64,000 nucleotides of DNA from Afipia sp. P52-10. Its GTDB lineage: Bacteria > Pseudomonadota > Alphaproteobacteria > Rhizobiales > Xanthobacteraceae. Below, piece after piece: positions 53,775 through 62,875 of the stretch. The number at the start of each line of letters is the position of its first letter. Position 1 is the first letter of the stretch. Position numbers and translations under genes: made by a program. Location of the stretch: NCBI RefSeq assembly GCF_000516555.1, contig NZ_AZSJ01000003.1, forward strand, positions 1,373,301 to 1,437,300, read 5' to 3'. A model generated the notes under the pieces. It saw only the letters and a program-made list of their open reading frames with translations. It was not told where the DNA came from and searched no databases.

Positions 53775-54656
53775 TCACTTCTGGCAGGTCGGGCACCAGA
53801 AGGTGGAGCGGCCGCCCTGCACGAAGCGCTTGACCGTCCCGCCGCACTTCGGCGTCGGACATTTCTCGTTCTCGCGATCATAGACGCGAAAGGCGTGCTG
53901 GAAGTAACCGAGCTCACCGGAGGTCTGGCGGTGATCGCGCAACGACGACCCGCCCGCCTTGATGGCATCGTTCAGGACGCTGTGGATCGCACTCACCAGC
54001 CGCTTCGCGTGATCCGCCGGCGCGCCGCTGCGCAACGCCAAGGTCGATGCCACCCGCTTCGGCGACAGGTGCGACCGATGCAGCGCCTCGCAGACATAGA
54101 TGTTGCCGAGACCGGCGACCACGCGCTGATCCAGCAGGGCCGCCTTCAGGTTGGTCTTCTTGCCGGCACAGGCGCGCGCCAGCATCGCCGCATCGAACGC
54201 GTTGCCGAGCGGCTCAGGCCCGAGCGCCTTCAGAAACGGCTCCTGCTCCATCTCCGAGCGCTTGACGATCTTCATGTAACCGAACCGGCGCGGATCGTTG
54301 AACGCGATCGTCGCACCGGAGGCCATATGGAATACGATGTGATCGTGGGTACGGTCCTCGCTGCGCGGATAGTGGAAGTCTCCCGGCACCGTGCCGTTGG
54401 CGCCTTCGACCACGCGGAACGAGCCCGACATGCCGAGATGCATCAGCAACACGTCACCGGAGGCGAGATCGGCCAGGATATATTTGGCGCGGCGGCCGAG
54501 GCCGGTGACCACCTGACCATCGAGCCGCGCCCGGAAATCCTTCTGCAAGGGAAAGCGCAGATCGCCGCGGCGCGCTTCGACGCGGGCGATCTTGACCCCT
54601 TCCATCACCGGCTGCAGTCCGCGCCGGACGGTTTCGACCTCGGGCAGTTCAGGCAT
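53775..54656 (-). CDS. mutM: Formamidopyrimidine-DNA glycosylase
   Basis: A 293-residue base-excision enzyme that removes 8-oxoguanine. The catalytic N-terminus [14 protein letters not shown] (Pro2, Glu3) and the C-terminal zinc finger [12 protein letters not shown] with WCPTCQK are intact. The helix-two-turn-helix region is [15 protein letters not shown]. It lies divergently from ubiE, with a glyoxalase-fold gene between, in the conserved mutM-ubiE-ubiB-coaBC-dut neighbourhood. Confidence 0.97.
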   Translation of the reverse strand: MPELPEVETVRRGLQPVMEGVKIARVEARRGDLRFPLQKDFRARLDGQVVTGLGRRAKYILADLASGDVLLMHLGMSGSFRVVEGANGTVPGDFHYPRSEDRTHDHIVFHMASGATIAFNDPRRFGYMKIVKRSEMEQEPFLKALGPEPLGNAFDAAMLARACAGKKTNLKAALLDQRVVAGLGNIYVCEALHRSHLSPKRVASTLALRSGAPADHAKRLVSAIHSVLNDAIKAGGSSLRDHRQTSGELGYFQHAFRVYDRENEKCPTPKCGGTVKRFVQGGRSTFWCPTCQK

Positions 54657-54740
54657 CGACGATTCCTACGTCACGCGAAACGGCGCCAGTCCGTTCGCAA
54701 CCCGCTCTAACACAGAAACGCTGCCAGAAGCTGGCAGCTA

Positions 54741-55121
54741 TCATGCGGTCTTCGGATCGGATTCGTTGAAAACGATCCTGTTCATGAACGGATCGATGAC
54801 CGTTAGGCTGGTCGCGCCCCAAGGCTCCCGCTCGAGCCCCGGCCGCAGGTAATTGTAAGCCTTCGCCGTGAGCTCCGCATGCAGCGCGGCCACGCCCGTC
54901 ATCTCCACGAAGACCTTGGCGCCGGGGGCGCAGTCGCCGTAATGCTCGCTCAAGTGGAGCAACAGGCCGGCCCGGGAGACCTGCATATAGAGCGGCGTCG
55001 ACGGCTCGAACCGGTGTTCCCAATCGACGGCGAAACCGAGATAGCCGATGTAGAACTCGCGAGCCTTCTCGATCGAGAACATCCGCAAGACCGGGACCGT
55101 GTTCGTAAATGTGATCGCCAT
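54741..55121 (-). CDS. Glyoxalase/bleomycin-resistance superfamily protein
   Basis: A 126-residue vicinal-oxygen-chelate fold protein of the bleomycin-resistance/dioxygenase type. TVPVLRMFSIEKAREFYIGYLGFAVDWEHRF (first repeat) and VIDPFMNRIVFNE (second) match. The start at 55121 (MAITFTNTVP) is chosen; the frame is open to 55169. The substrate is unknown. It lies divergently upstream of ubiE and follows the direction of mutM, 85 bases away. Confidence 0.85.
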   Translation of the reverse strand: MAITFTNTVPVLRMFSIEKAREFYIGYLGFAVDWEHRFEPSTPLYMQVSRAGLLLHLSEHYGDCAPGAKVFVEMTGVAALHAELTAKAYNYLRPGLEREPWGATSLTVIDPFMNRIVFNESDPKTA

Positions 55122-55255
55122 GACTGCCTGCCCATTGAGGGATTGCGGGTTAACCATGTCCCGGCGCAAAGAAAGGCCGGCCGGCCCGCCCGCGCCGACT
55201 TGTAGCGCGGCGCGGCATGGCAGGCTATGGTCCCGGCCAGCCTTGAGAGGATGGA

Positions 55256-56020
55256 ATGGTTCAAGACAGCGACCGCACGACGCATTTCGGCTTCCGCGAC
55301 GTGCCGCTTGGCGACAAGCAGGCGATGGTGGACGATGTGTTCCACAGCGTCGCCCGCCGCTACGATTTGATGAACGACCTGATGTCGGGCGGGATGCATC
55401 GCGCGTGGAAGGCGGCCATGATCGGCAGCCTCAACCCACCGCGCGGCGGCGCGCCCTTCGCGCTGCTAGACCTCGCCGGCGGAACCGGCGACATCGCATT
55501 TCGTGCAGCCGAGATCGCCGGCCACGGCTTCCACGCCACCGTCTGCGACATCAATGCCGAGATGCTGGCCGTCGGCCGCGAGCGGGCCGCGAAGAAATTT
55601 CACGACGACCGCGTGAGCTTTGTCGAGGGCAATGCCGAGTCGCTCGGCTTTGCCGACAAGAGCTTCGACGCCTGCACCATCGCTTTCGGCATCCGCAACG
55701 TGCCGCGCATCGACCAGGCGCTGCGCGAAATCTATCGCGTGCTGAAACCCGGCGGCCGCTTTCTCTGCCTCGAATTTTCCAACGTCGATATGCCGGGTCT
55801 CGACAAGGCGTATGAACTCTATTCGTTCAAGGTGATCCCCGAGCTCGGACGCATGGTCACGGGCGACGCGGAGTCCTATCGCTACCTCGTCGAATCGATT
55901 CGGCGGTTTCCGCGACCGAACGCGTTCGCCGAGATGATGCGCGAGGCTGGCTTCGCCCGCGCCAAGTGGGACGTCATGAGCGGCGGCATCGTCGCGCTGC
56001 ATTCGGGCTGGCGTTTGTGA
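55256..56020 (+). CDS. ubiE: Ubiquinone/menaquinone C-methyltransferase UbiE
   Basis: A 254-residue C-methyltransferase of quinone synthesis. Family motifs are [36 protein letters not shown] (SAM motif I) and [26 protein letters not shown]. The stop overlaps the GTG start of ubiB (GTGA), so the two quinone genes are coupled. Confidence 0.96.
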   Translation: MVQDSDRTTHFGFRDVPLGDKQAMVDDVFHSVARRYDLMNDLMSGGMHRAWKAAMIGSLNPPRGGAPFALLDLAGGTGDIAFRAAEIAGHGFHATVCDINAEMLAVGRERAAKKFHDDRVSFVEGNAESLGFADKSFDACTIAFGIRNVPRIDQALREIYRVLKPGGRFLCLEFSNVDMPGLDKAYELYSFKVIPELGRMVTGDAESYRYLVESIRRFPRPNAFAEMMREAGFARAKWDVMSGGIVALHSGWRL

Positions 56021-57588
56021 TCTCTTCGCTGATTCACCTCGCCAGGCTCACCCGCGCCGGCTTCGTCTTTGCCCGCGCGGGCGTGTTCGGCATCGTCGAT
56101 CCCGCCGACCTGCCGCCCGCCGCGCGCTTCGCGCAGAGGCTCGGCCGCCTGATCGAGGCGCCGAAGTCCGACAAGTCGATCGGCCGCATCTCGGCGGCGC
56201 TGCGCCATCTCGGCCCGAGCTACGTCAAGCTCGGTCAGTTTCTCGCCACCCGACCCGACGTGGTCGGCGTCAATCTCGCGCGCGATCTGGAAAGCCTGCA
56301 GGATCGCATGCCGCCGTTTCCGCAAGCCGATGCGGAGGCGACGATCGTCGCTGCGTTCGACCGGCCGCTGCAGGACAGCTATGTGAGCTTCGGGCCTGCG
56401 GTTGCGGCAGCTTCGATCGCCCAGGTGCATCGCGCCGAGATCGAGAAAGACGGCAAACGCCACGTGGTGGCGGTGAAGGTGCTGCGGCCGGACGTGTCGC
56501 ACAGCTTCAAGGTCGATCTCGACGCCTTCAAGTACGCCGCCCGCCAAATGGAGGCGCTATCCGCCGACGCCCGCCGGCTGCGGCTCGGCGAGATCGTCGC
56601 AACGCTGCACCGGTCGGTGGCGATGGAGATGGACCTGCGGCTGGAGGCGGCTGCGCTGTCGGAGATGGCGGAGAACACCCGCGACGATCCCGACTTCCAT
56701 GTGCCGAAAGTCGATTGGGACCGCACCGCGCATTCGGTGCTGACGATGGAATGGATCGACGGCATCGCGCTGAACGACCACGCCAAGCTGGACGCGACCC
56801 ACGTCGACCGGCCGGACCTTGCGCGCAAGGTCATCCAGAGCTTCCTGCGCCACGCGCTGCGCGACGGCTTCTTCCACGCCGACATGCATCCGGGCAACCT
56901 GTTCGTCGACGATACCGGGCGGCTGGTCGCGGTGGACTTCGGCATCATGGGGCGGCTCGGGTTGCGCGAGCGGCGTTTCCTCGCGGAAATCCTCTACGGC
57001 TTCATCACCCGCAACTACCTGCGCGTCGCCGAGGTGCATTTCGAGGCCGGCTACGTGCCGCCGTATCACTCGGTGGAGAACTTCGCCCAAGCCATCCGCG
57101 CGATCGGCGAACCGATCCACAACCGCACGGCGCAGGAAATCTCGATGGCCAAGCTGTTGACCCTGCTGTTCGAGGTCACGGCCATCTTCGACATGGAGAC
57201 GCGGCCCGAACTGCTGCTGCTGCAGAAAACCATGGTGGTGGTCGAGGGTGTGGCGCGCGGGTTCGATCCCAAGCTCGACATCTGGAGTACGGCGGAGCCG
57301 GTGGTGAGGGAATGGATCGAGCGCAACCTCGGCCCGATCGGCAAGATCGAGGGGGCCGTCACCGGCGCCAGCGATCTCGGCAAGATCGCCACCGGCCTGC
57401 CGGCGATCGCCGCCCGCAGCGTCGCCCTGCTGGACCGGGCGGAAGCCATCACCCGCAATGGTCTGCTGCTGGCACCTGAGACGGTCGAGGCGATCGGCCG
57501 CGCCGAGAGGCGGCAGAGCCGCTGGTTGGCCGCCGGCATCTGGGCGATCGCCATCGCCCTGTTCGCGGCGGTCTGGATTCTGCGCTAG
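56017..57588 (+). CDS. ubiB: Ubiquinone biosynthesis kinase-like protein UbiB
   Basis: A 523-residue ABC1/ADCK-family protein required for ubiquinone synthesis. Characteristic motifs are [13 protein letters not shown] (KxGQ), [12 protein letters not shown] (the Ala-rich loop), [19 protein letters not shown] and VDFGIMG. The C-terminus has one or two membrane segments ([20 protein letters not shown]). The start is GTG at 56017, giving [20 protein letters not shown], the usual N-terminus; an upstream ATG at 55966 lies within ubiE. Confidence 0.95.
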   Translation: MISSLIHLARLTRAGFVFARAGVFGIVDPADLPPAARFAQRLGRLIEAPKSDKSIGRISAALRHLGPSYVKLGQFLATRPDVVGVNLARDLESLQDRMPPFPQADAEATIVAAFDRPLQDSYVSFGPAVAAASIAQVHRAEIEKDGKRHVVAVKVLRPDVSHSFKVDLDAFKYAARQMEALSADARRLRLGEIVATLHRSVAMEMDLRLEAAALSEMAENTRDDPDFHVPKVDWDRTAHSVLTMEWIDGIALNDHAKLDATHVDRPDLARKVIQSFLRHALRDGFFHADMHPGNLFVDDTGRLVAVDFGIMGRLGLRERRFLAEILYGFITRNYLRVAEVHFEAGYVPPYHSVENFAQAIRAIGEPIHNRTAQEISMAKLLTLLFEVTAIFDMETRPELLLLQKTMVVVEGVARGFDPKLDIWSTAEPVVREWIERNLGPIGKIEGAVTGASDLGKIATGLPAIAARSVALLDRAEAITRNGLLLAPETVEAIGRAERRQSRWLAAGIWAIAIALFAAVWILR

Positions 57589-57643
57589 GCCTTCGAGGCT
57601 TTCGCTCAGGCTTCCACGCGGCGATTGCACCTGAATACAATTT

Positions 57644-57678
57644 TGATATCATTGATTGCAGTGCAATCAATGATATCA
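57644..57678. promoter_or_regulatory. Perfect 35-bp palindrome upstream of coaBC
   Basis: TGATATCATTGATTGCA, one G, TGCAATCAATGATATCA is a perfect inverted repeat with 17-base arms. The ATG of coaBC follows seven bases later, and no clear ribosome binding site is left between. The outer TGATATCA octamers resemble the inverted-repeat operators of FitA/VapB-type ribbon-helix-helix antitoxins. It is a strong candidate operator for the RHH domain encoded just downstream, or an mRNA hairpin near the start. Confidence 0.7.
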
Positions 57679-57685
57679 TCGTCTT

Positions 57686-59095
57686 ATGGCCAGTCTCACC
57701 ATCCGCAAGCTCGACGAGGCGCTGAAGGCGCAGCTCCGCCTGCGCGCCGCTCAGAACGGCCGCTCGGTGGAGGACGAAGTCCGCTTCATCCTGCGGGACG
57801 CGGCCTCCGGCCCCCGCTCCGCCGCAGAGGATATGCCGCTGGCGCATGACGGCGTATCCCCAGACCGCTCGGGGCTGCCCGGCGGGCTGCGGCAGGTGAC
57901 GCTGATCATCGGCGGCGGCATCGCCGCCTATAAGTCGCTCGACCTCATCCGCCGTTTGAAGGATCGGGGCATGCATGTGCGCTGTGTGCTGACCCAGGCC
58001 GCGCAGCAATTCGTCACCCCGCTGGCGGCCAGCGCGTTGGCCAACGAGCGCTCCTATACCGACCTGTTCGATCCGCAGAGCGAATTCGACGCCGGGCATA
58101 TCCGCCTCGCCCGCGACTGCGACCTGATCGTGGTCGCCCCCGCCACCGCCGACCTGATGGCGAAGATCGCGAACGGCCATGCCGACGACCTCGCCACCGC
58201 GATCCTGCTGGCGACCGACCGGCCGATCCTGCTGGCCCCTGCGATGAATCCGTTGATGTGGTCGAACGCGGCCACCCGCCGCAATGTGGCGCGGCTGACC
58301 AAACGCGGCGCGCTGCTGGTCGGGCCGAATGCCGGCGCAATGGCCGAAGCAGGCGAAGCGGGCGTTGGCCGGATGGCGGAGCCCTTGGAGATCGCCGCCG
58401 CGGCCGCGCGGCTGCTCGATCCCAAACGCAGCGGCCCGTTGCGCAAGAAGAGCATTCTGATCACCGCCGGTCCGACGCATGAGCCGATCGATCCGGTGCG
58501 CTATATCGCCAACCGCTCCTCCGGCAAGCAGGGCTATGCGATTGCGGCGGCGGCGGCCGCCGCCGGGGCTGACGTGCGGCTGATCTCCGGACCGGTCAAC
58601 CTGCCGGCGCCGGCGGGCGTCGCGGTGACGCGGGTGGAATCGGCGCGCGACATGCTGAAGGAAGTCGAGGCGGCGCTGCCGGTCGATTGCGCGATCTTCG
58701 CCGCCGCCGTCGCCGACTGGCGCGTGGCCGACGCCGGCACGCAGAAGATCAAGAAGCAAGCCGGCGCGATTCCGTCGCTGTCGCTGATCGAGAATCCGGA
58801 CCTGCTCGCCACCGTCTCCAAGCTCGGCGATCGGCGTCCGGGCCTCGTCATCGGCTTCGCTGCCGAGACCGAGAACCTGCTCGCCAACGCGCAGGCCAAG
58901 CTGGAACGCAAGGGCTGCGACTGGATCGTTGCCAATGATGTATCGCCGGCAGGCGGCGTGATGGGGGGCGATCGCAACACCGTCCACATCGTCACCCGCG
59001 ACGGGGTGGAGTCCTGGCCGGCGATGGACAAGGACGACGTCGCCAAGGGCCTGGTCGCCCGGATCGCCAACGCCATGACGGACAAGACCCCGTGA
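57686..59095 (+). CDS. coaBC: RHH-CoaBC fusion: phosphopantothenoylcysteine synthetase/decarboxylase
   Basis: A 469-residue bifunctional enzyme of coenzyme A synthesis, about 65 residues longer than usual. Residues 1 to about 40 ([20 protein letters not shown], then [16 protein letters not shown]) look like a FitA/VapB-type ribbon-helix-helix DNA-binding domain. The CoaC flavoprotein domain follows from about 68: [11 protein letters not shown], His138 (HIRLARD), [17 protein letters not shown] (185-192). The CoaB domain starts near 255 ([22 protein letters not shown]). The stop overlaps the GTG start of dut (GTGA). An inner start at Met50 could yield enzyme without the RHH part, but lacks a well-spaced ribosome binding site. 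Confidence 0.92.
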   Translation: MASLTIRKLDEALKAQLRLRAAQNGRSVEDEVRFILRDAASGPRSAAEDMPLAHDGVSPDRSGLPGGLRQVTLIIGGGIAAYKSLDLIRRLKDRGMHVRCVLTQAAQQFVTPLAASALANERSYTDLFDPQSEFDAGHIRLARDCDLIVVAPATADLMAKIANGHADDLATAILLATDRPILLAPAMNPLMWSNAATRRNVARLTKRGALLVGPNAGAMAEAGEAGVGRMAEPLEIAAAAARLLDPKRSGPLRKKSILITAGPTHEPIDPVRYIANRSSGKQGYAIAAAAAAAGADVRLISGPVNLPAPAGVAVTRVESARDMLKEVEAALPVDCAIFAAAVADWRVADAGTQKIKKQAGAIPSLSLIENPDLLATVSKLGDRRPGLVIGFAAETENLLANAQAKLERKGCDWIVANDVSPAGGVMGGDRNTVHIVTRDGVESWPAMDKDDVAKGLVARIANAMTDKTP

Positions 59096-59550
59096 CAAAC
59101 GACATCGTTATCCCGGTGCAGCGCCTGCCGCACGGCGAGGGATTGCCGCTTCCCGCCTACCAGAGCGAACAGGCCGCCGGTCTCGATCTGCTCGCCGCGG
59201 TCGCCGAAGACGAGCCCGTCACGCTGGCACCCGGCGCGCGGGCGCTGATCCCGACCGGGCTGGCAATCGCGCTGCCGCCGACCATGGAAGCGCAGGTCCG
59301 GCCGCGCTCCGGCCTCGCACTAAAGCACGGCGTGACAGTGTTGAATTCGCCGGGCACGATCGACGCCGATTATCGCGGCGAGATTCGCGTGATCCTGATC
59401 AATCTCGGCGACGAACCGTTCCTGATCCGGCGCGGCGAGCGGATCGCGCAGATGGTGATCGCCCCGGTGTCCCGCGCGCAGCTCTCCAGCACGACGGTCC
59501 TCCCTGAGACGTTTCGTAGCACCGGCGGATTCGGCTCCACCGGCCGATAA
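59092..59550 (+). CDS. dut: dUTP diphosphatase
   Basis: A 152-residue trimeric dUTPase with all five motifs: AGLDLLA (I), [10 protein letters not shown] (II), [14 protein letters not shown] (III), [10 protein letters not shown] (IV) and the C-terminal arm [10 protein letters not shown] (V). It removes dUTP and supplies dUMP. The start is GTG 59092 overlapping the coaBC stop. Last gene of the ubiE-ubiB / coaBC-dut series. Confidence 0.97.
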   Translation: MTNDIVIPVQRLPHGEGLPLPAYQSEQAAGLDLLAAVAEDEPVTLAPGARALIPTGLAIALPPTMEAQVRPRSGLALKHGVTVLNSPGTIDADYRGEIRVILINLGDEPFLIRRGERIAQMVIAPVSRAQLSSTTVLPETFRSTGGFGSTGR

Positions 59551-59646
59551 TTCATATTCGCCTTTGGACAACGTCGCCGCGGTCTCGACGGCATGGAACC
59601 GCCTTAATACGGTACCGCCGCAAAAAATGACCGCGATGTACGTTTA

Positions 59647-60069
59647 ATGTCCCTCGTTCCTACCCGTGGCTTGCTGGCGATTCTCGCCGTGCTCGATATC
59701 GCCCTCAACGCAACCGAGCGCCCCCTCTCCGCGAAATCACTTGCGACCCGTTACAATCTCGCGCCGCGTTACCTCGAACCGATGCTGCAGATGCTGGTGC
59801 ATGTCGGCATCCTCAAAGGGATTCGCGGGCCGCATGGCGGCTACCGCCTCGGCCGGCCGCCGTCGTCCCTGACGGTGGCCGAGATCCTGCAAGCCGCGCT
59901 CGCCGACAACAACGACCCGTATCCGCCGCTCAAGCGCAACCCGGTGGTCGCGCGGGTCATCCTGCCGAGTCTCGATCTCGCCGAGCGGATGATGTCGGAC
60001 ACGCTGAAGAGCATCACCATCGAGGCGCTCGCCAACCGCGCCGCCGCGCTGAAGGTTGCCGGCGAGTAA
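59647..60069 (+). CDS. Rrf2-type transcriptional regulator
   Basis: A 140-residue Rrf2-family protein. The winged helix has the family motif LATRYNLAPRYLEPMLQMLVHVGILKGIRGPHGGYRLGR (shortened: RYLEPMLQML, GIRGPHGGYRL). It contains no cysteine at all, so it cannot hold the iron-sulfur cluster of IscR, NsrR or RirA. Its signal is unknown. It is a single gene downstream of dut with a 96-base gap. Confidence 0.85.
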   Translation: MSLVPTRGLLAILAVLDIALNATERPLSAKSLATRYNLAPRYLEPMLQMLVHVGILKGIRGPHGGYRLGRPPSSLTVAEILQAALADNNDPYPPLKRNPVVARVILPSLDLAERMMSDTLKSITIEALANRAAALKVAGE

Positions 60070-60361
60070 CGGAACCCGAGCATCCTTCGTCGCGCCTCAC
60101 GCACGCCATGCAGCGATCCTGCGTGGCGCGCGACCCTGCGTTCACGATCTGGACTCTTACCCATGGAGTCCTGTTGGGGATATTCTGAATTGATTCGCGA
60201 GCAAGCGAAGGGCGCGCAGCGCGCTTGAATCCCGGACCGTCACGCGTCACCCGGGACTGTCCAGAATTCGGCGTCGTGTCACACCCGCAGGGCCTTGCGC
60301 GCCAGGCTGTGGGGGCGTGGCGGGGCGCAGCAGGTGTTGGGGTGCAAAGCCAATGGGGGGC

Positions 60362-62875
60362 ATGATCCATGCGATGCGTCGGGCATTTCTGTCCTGCGCC
60401 AGCCCTCGCAGCCTTGTCCTCCTTGCGTCCGCGCTGGCCCTGCCGGCCGGCGCCCATCCGGCGCTCGCGCAGGGGAACGCAGCAACCGACAGCGCCGCAT
60501 TTGATCGCCTGCTGACGGCGCTCGGCGGCATCGATCGCCAGGAGTTCGTCGCGCTCGCCCTCGCCTGCGCCATTCTCGGCTTTTCCGTCGTCTCCGCGAT
60601 CCTGCTGATGCGGACCCGGACGCGCGCGGCGGAGAACGAGGAGCGCCTGCGCGCGGAAATTCAGACCTTGCAGGCCGAGAACGACCGCAGCAAGGCGCTG
60701 TTGCTGAGCGAGCCGCAGGTGGTGGTGGCCTGGCGCGCCGGCGACGACTTTCCCCAGATCGCCGGCGATCCATCGCTGCTGCTGGTGGATGGATCGCCGC
60801 AACGCCTGCTCGCCTTCGGGACCTGGCTCGCGCCGGAGCCGTCGCTGCAGCTCGAACGGGCCGTCGACGGCCTGCGCAATCACGCCGAAAGCTTCGCCCT
60901 CAACCTGACCACGCTGACCGGCCGCGCCGTCGAGGCGGTGGGACGCATCGTCGGCGGTCAGGCGATCCTCCGCTTTCGCGAGCTGAGCGGCTTGCGTCGC
61001 GATCTCGCCGAGATGACGATCCGCTACAACGCGCTGCAGGAGGAGACCGAGGTGCTGCGCGGCTTCGCCACCGCGATTCCATCGCCGGTCTGGGTCCGGC
61101 GGGCCAACGGCACGTTGAGCTTCGCCAACCCGGCCTACGCCCTTGCCACCGAAGCCGCCTCCAGCGCCGACGCGGTCAGCCGCGACCTCCACCTGCTGGA
61201 CAGCCCCGACCGGCATGAGATGGCCCGCGCGCTGTCGGAACGCGCCGCCTTCGCCAAGCGGCTGCCGGTGGTCATCCGCGGCGAGCGCAAGATGTTCGAC
61301 GTGCAGGCGGTGGCGCTGCGCTCCGGCACCGCCGGCATCGCCATCGACGCCAGCGAGGCCTCGAGCCTGCGTGCCAGCCTGACGCGAATGGCGGATGCCC
61401 ACCGGCGCACGCTCGACCAGCTTTCCTCTGCCGTCGCCGTGTTCGATGGCCAGCAGCGGCTGATCTTCTTCAACGAAGCTTACCGCCGGCTCTGGGACCT
61501 CGACGTCGGCTTTCTCAACACCGGGCCGAGCGATGCGGCCATCCTCGACAGGCTGCGCGCAGCGCGGAAGATTCCCGAACAGCACGACTTCCGCCAGTGG
61601 AAGGCGCGGCTGCACGAGGCGTACCGTTCCACCGAAGCCAGGAACGACGAGTGGCACCTGCCGGACGGACGCACGCTGCGCGTGATCTCGACACCCAATC
61701 CGGAAGGCGGCGTCACCTATCTGTTCGACGACGCGACCGAAAGCCTCGATCTCGAACGGCAGTTCGACGCGCTGATCCGCGTACAGCGGGCGACCCTGGA
61801 CAACCTCGCCGAAGCGGTCGCCGTGTTCGCGAGCAATGGCCGCGCCCGGCTGTTCAATCCCGCCTTCGCCCGGATGTGGCAGCTGTCGGCGGATGCGCTG
61901 GAACAGCAGCCGCACATCTCCACCGTGCAGCAGTGGTGCCAGCCGCTGTTCGACGACGAGCACGCCTGGCAGACGCTGCGCGGCGCCATCACCGGCATCG
62001 ACAACCGCAATTCGCTGATGATGCAGATCGAGCGCAAGGACGGCAGCGTGCTGAACTGCATGACGATGCCGCTGCCCGATGGCGCGACGCTGCTCACGTT
62101 CCAGGACGTCACCGACAGCGTGAACGTCGAACGCGCCTTGCGCGAACGCAACGAGGCGCTGGAGACCGCCGACCGGATGAAGGTCAACTTCGTTCATCAC
62201 GTCTCCTACGAGCTGCGCTCGCCGCTCACCACCATCATCGGCTTCGCGCACTTCCTCAGCGATCCCGCGACCGGCCCGCTGACGCCGAAACAAAGCGAGT
62301 ATCTCTCCTACATCACCGCGTCGACCAACGCGCTGCTGGCGATCATCAACAACATCCTCGATCTCGCCACCATCGATGCGGGTGCGATGTCGCTCAATCT
62401 CGGAGCGGTCGATGTGCGCAAGGCGATCGACCAGGCCTCGGCGGGCGTGCAGGACCGGCTGCAGACCGACCGCATCACCCTCGATGTCGAGATCATCGGC
62501 GCCGACGCGCCTTTCATCGCCGACGAGCGTCGCGTCGTGCAGGTGCTTTACAACCTGCTCGCCAACGCCGTCGGCTTCTCGCCGCACGACGGCCGGGTGG
62601 TGCTGCGCGCCAGCCAGCATGGCGGCCGCACCATCTTCTCCGTCAGTGATCAGGGCCCCGGCATTCCACCCGAGAGCAAGGACAAGGTGTTCAACTGGTT
62701 CGAGGCCAACGCCAACGGGTCGCGCCACCGCGGCGCCGGCCTCGGCCTCGCCCTGGTCCGCTCGTTCGTGGAGATGCATGGCGGACGCGTGAGCATCGAT
62801 TCGGCCGTCGGACGCGGGACCACGGTGACCTGCGAATTCCCTGCCGAACCGCCGAACAGCGGCATCGACCCATGA
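60362..62875 (+). CDS. divL: DivL-type sensor kinase with a tyrosine in place of the phosphoacceptor histidine
   Basis: An 837-residue membrane kinase-like protein. A signal or anchor segment lies near residues 14-36 and a second membrane segment near 60-82; PAS-like regions follow at about 230-560. The dimerisation motif reads HHVSYELRSPLTTIIGF, with Tyr616 at the position normally occupied by the phosphorylated His. The ATP-binding part is intact (LLANAVGFS N-box, DQGPGIP G1, GAGLGLALVRSF G2). This is the hallmark of DivL, which controls CckA and so CtrA in Caulobacter. Several Met starts exist (60353, 60362, 60374); the exact one is uncertain. Confidence 0.85.
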   Translation: MIHAMRRAFLSCASPRSLVLLASALALPAGAHPALAQGNAATDSAAFDRLLTALGGIDRQEFVALALACAILGFSVVSAILLMRTRTRAAENEERLRAEIQTLQAENDRSKALLLSEPQVVVAWRAGDDFPQIAGDPSLLLVDGSPQRLLAFGTWLAPEPSLQLERAVDGLRNHAESFALNLTTLTGRAVEAVGRIVGGQAILRFRELSGLRRDLAEMTIRYNALQEETEVLRGFATAIPSPVWVRRANGTLSFANPAYALATEAASSADAVSRDLHLLDSPDRHEMARALSERAAFAKRLPVVIRGERKMFDVQAVALRSGTAGIAIDASEASSLRASLTRMADAHRRTLDQLSSAVAVFDGQQRLIFFNEAYRRLWDLDVGFLNTGPSDAAILDRLRAARKIPEQHDFRQWKARLHEAYRSTEARNDEWHLPDGRTLRVISTPNPEGGVTYLFDDATESLDLERQFDALIRVQRATLDNLAEAVAVFASNGRARLFNPAFARMWQLSADALEQQPHISTVQQWCQPLFDDEHAWQTLRGAITGIDNRNSLMMQIERKDGSVLNCMTMPLPDGATLLTFQDVTDSVNVERALRERNEALETADRMKVNFVHHVSYELRSPLTTIIGFAHFLSDPATGPLTPKQSEYLSYITASTNALLAIINNILDLATIDAGAMSLNLGAVDVRKAIDQASAGVQDRLQTDRITLDVEIIGADAPFIADERRVVQVLYNLLANAVGFSPHDGRVVLRASQHGGRTIFSVSDQGPGIPPESKDKVFNWFEANANGSRHRGAGLGLALVRSFVEMHGGRVSIDSAVGRGTTVTCEFPAEPPNSGIDP

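Noticed and set aside
60170-60260. GC-rich inverted segments upstream of divL as a possible RNA gene
   Set aside because: Only short imperfect pairings (for example around CCGGACCGTCACGCGTCACCCGG) and no terminator; not enough to call an element.
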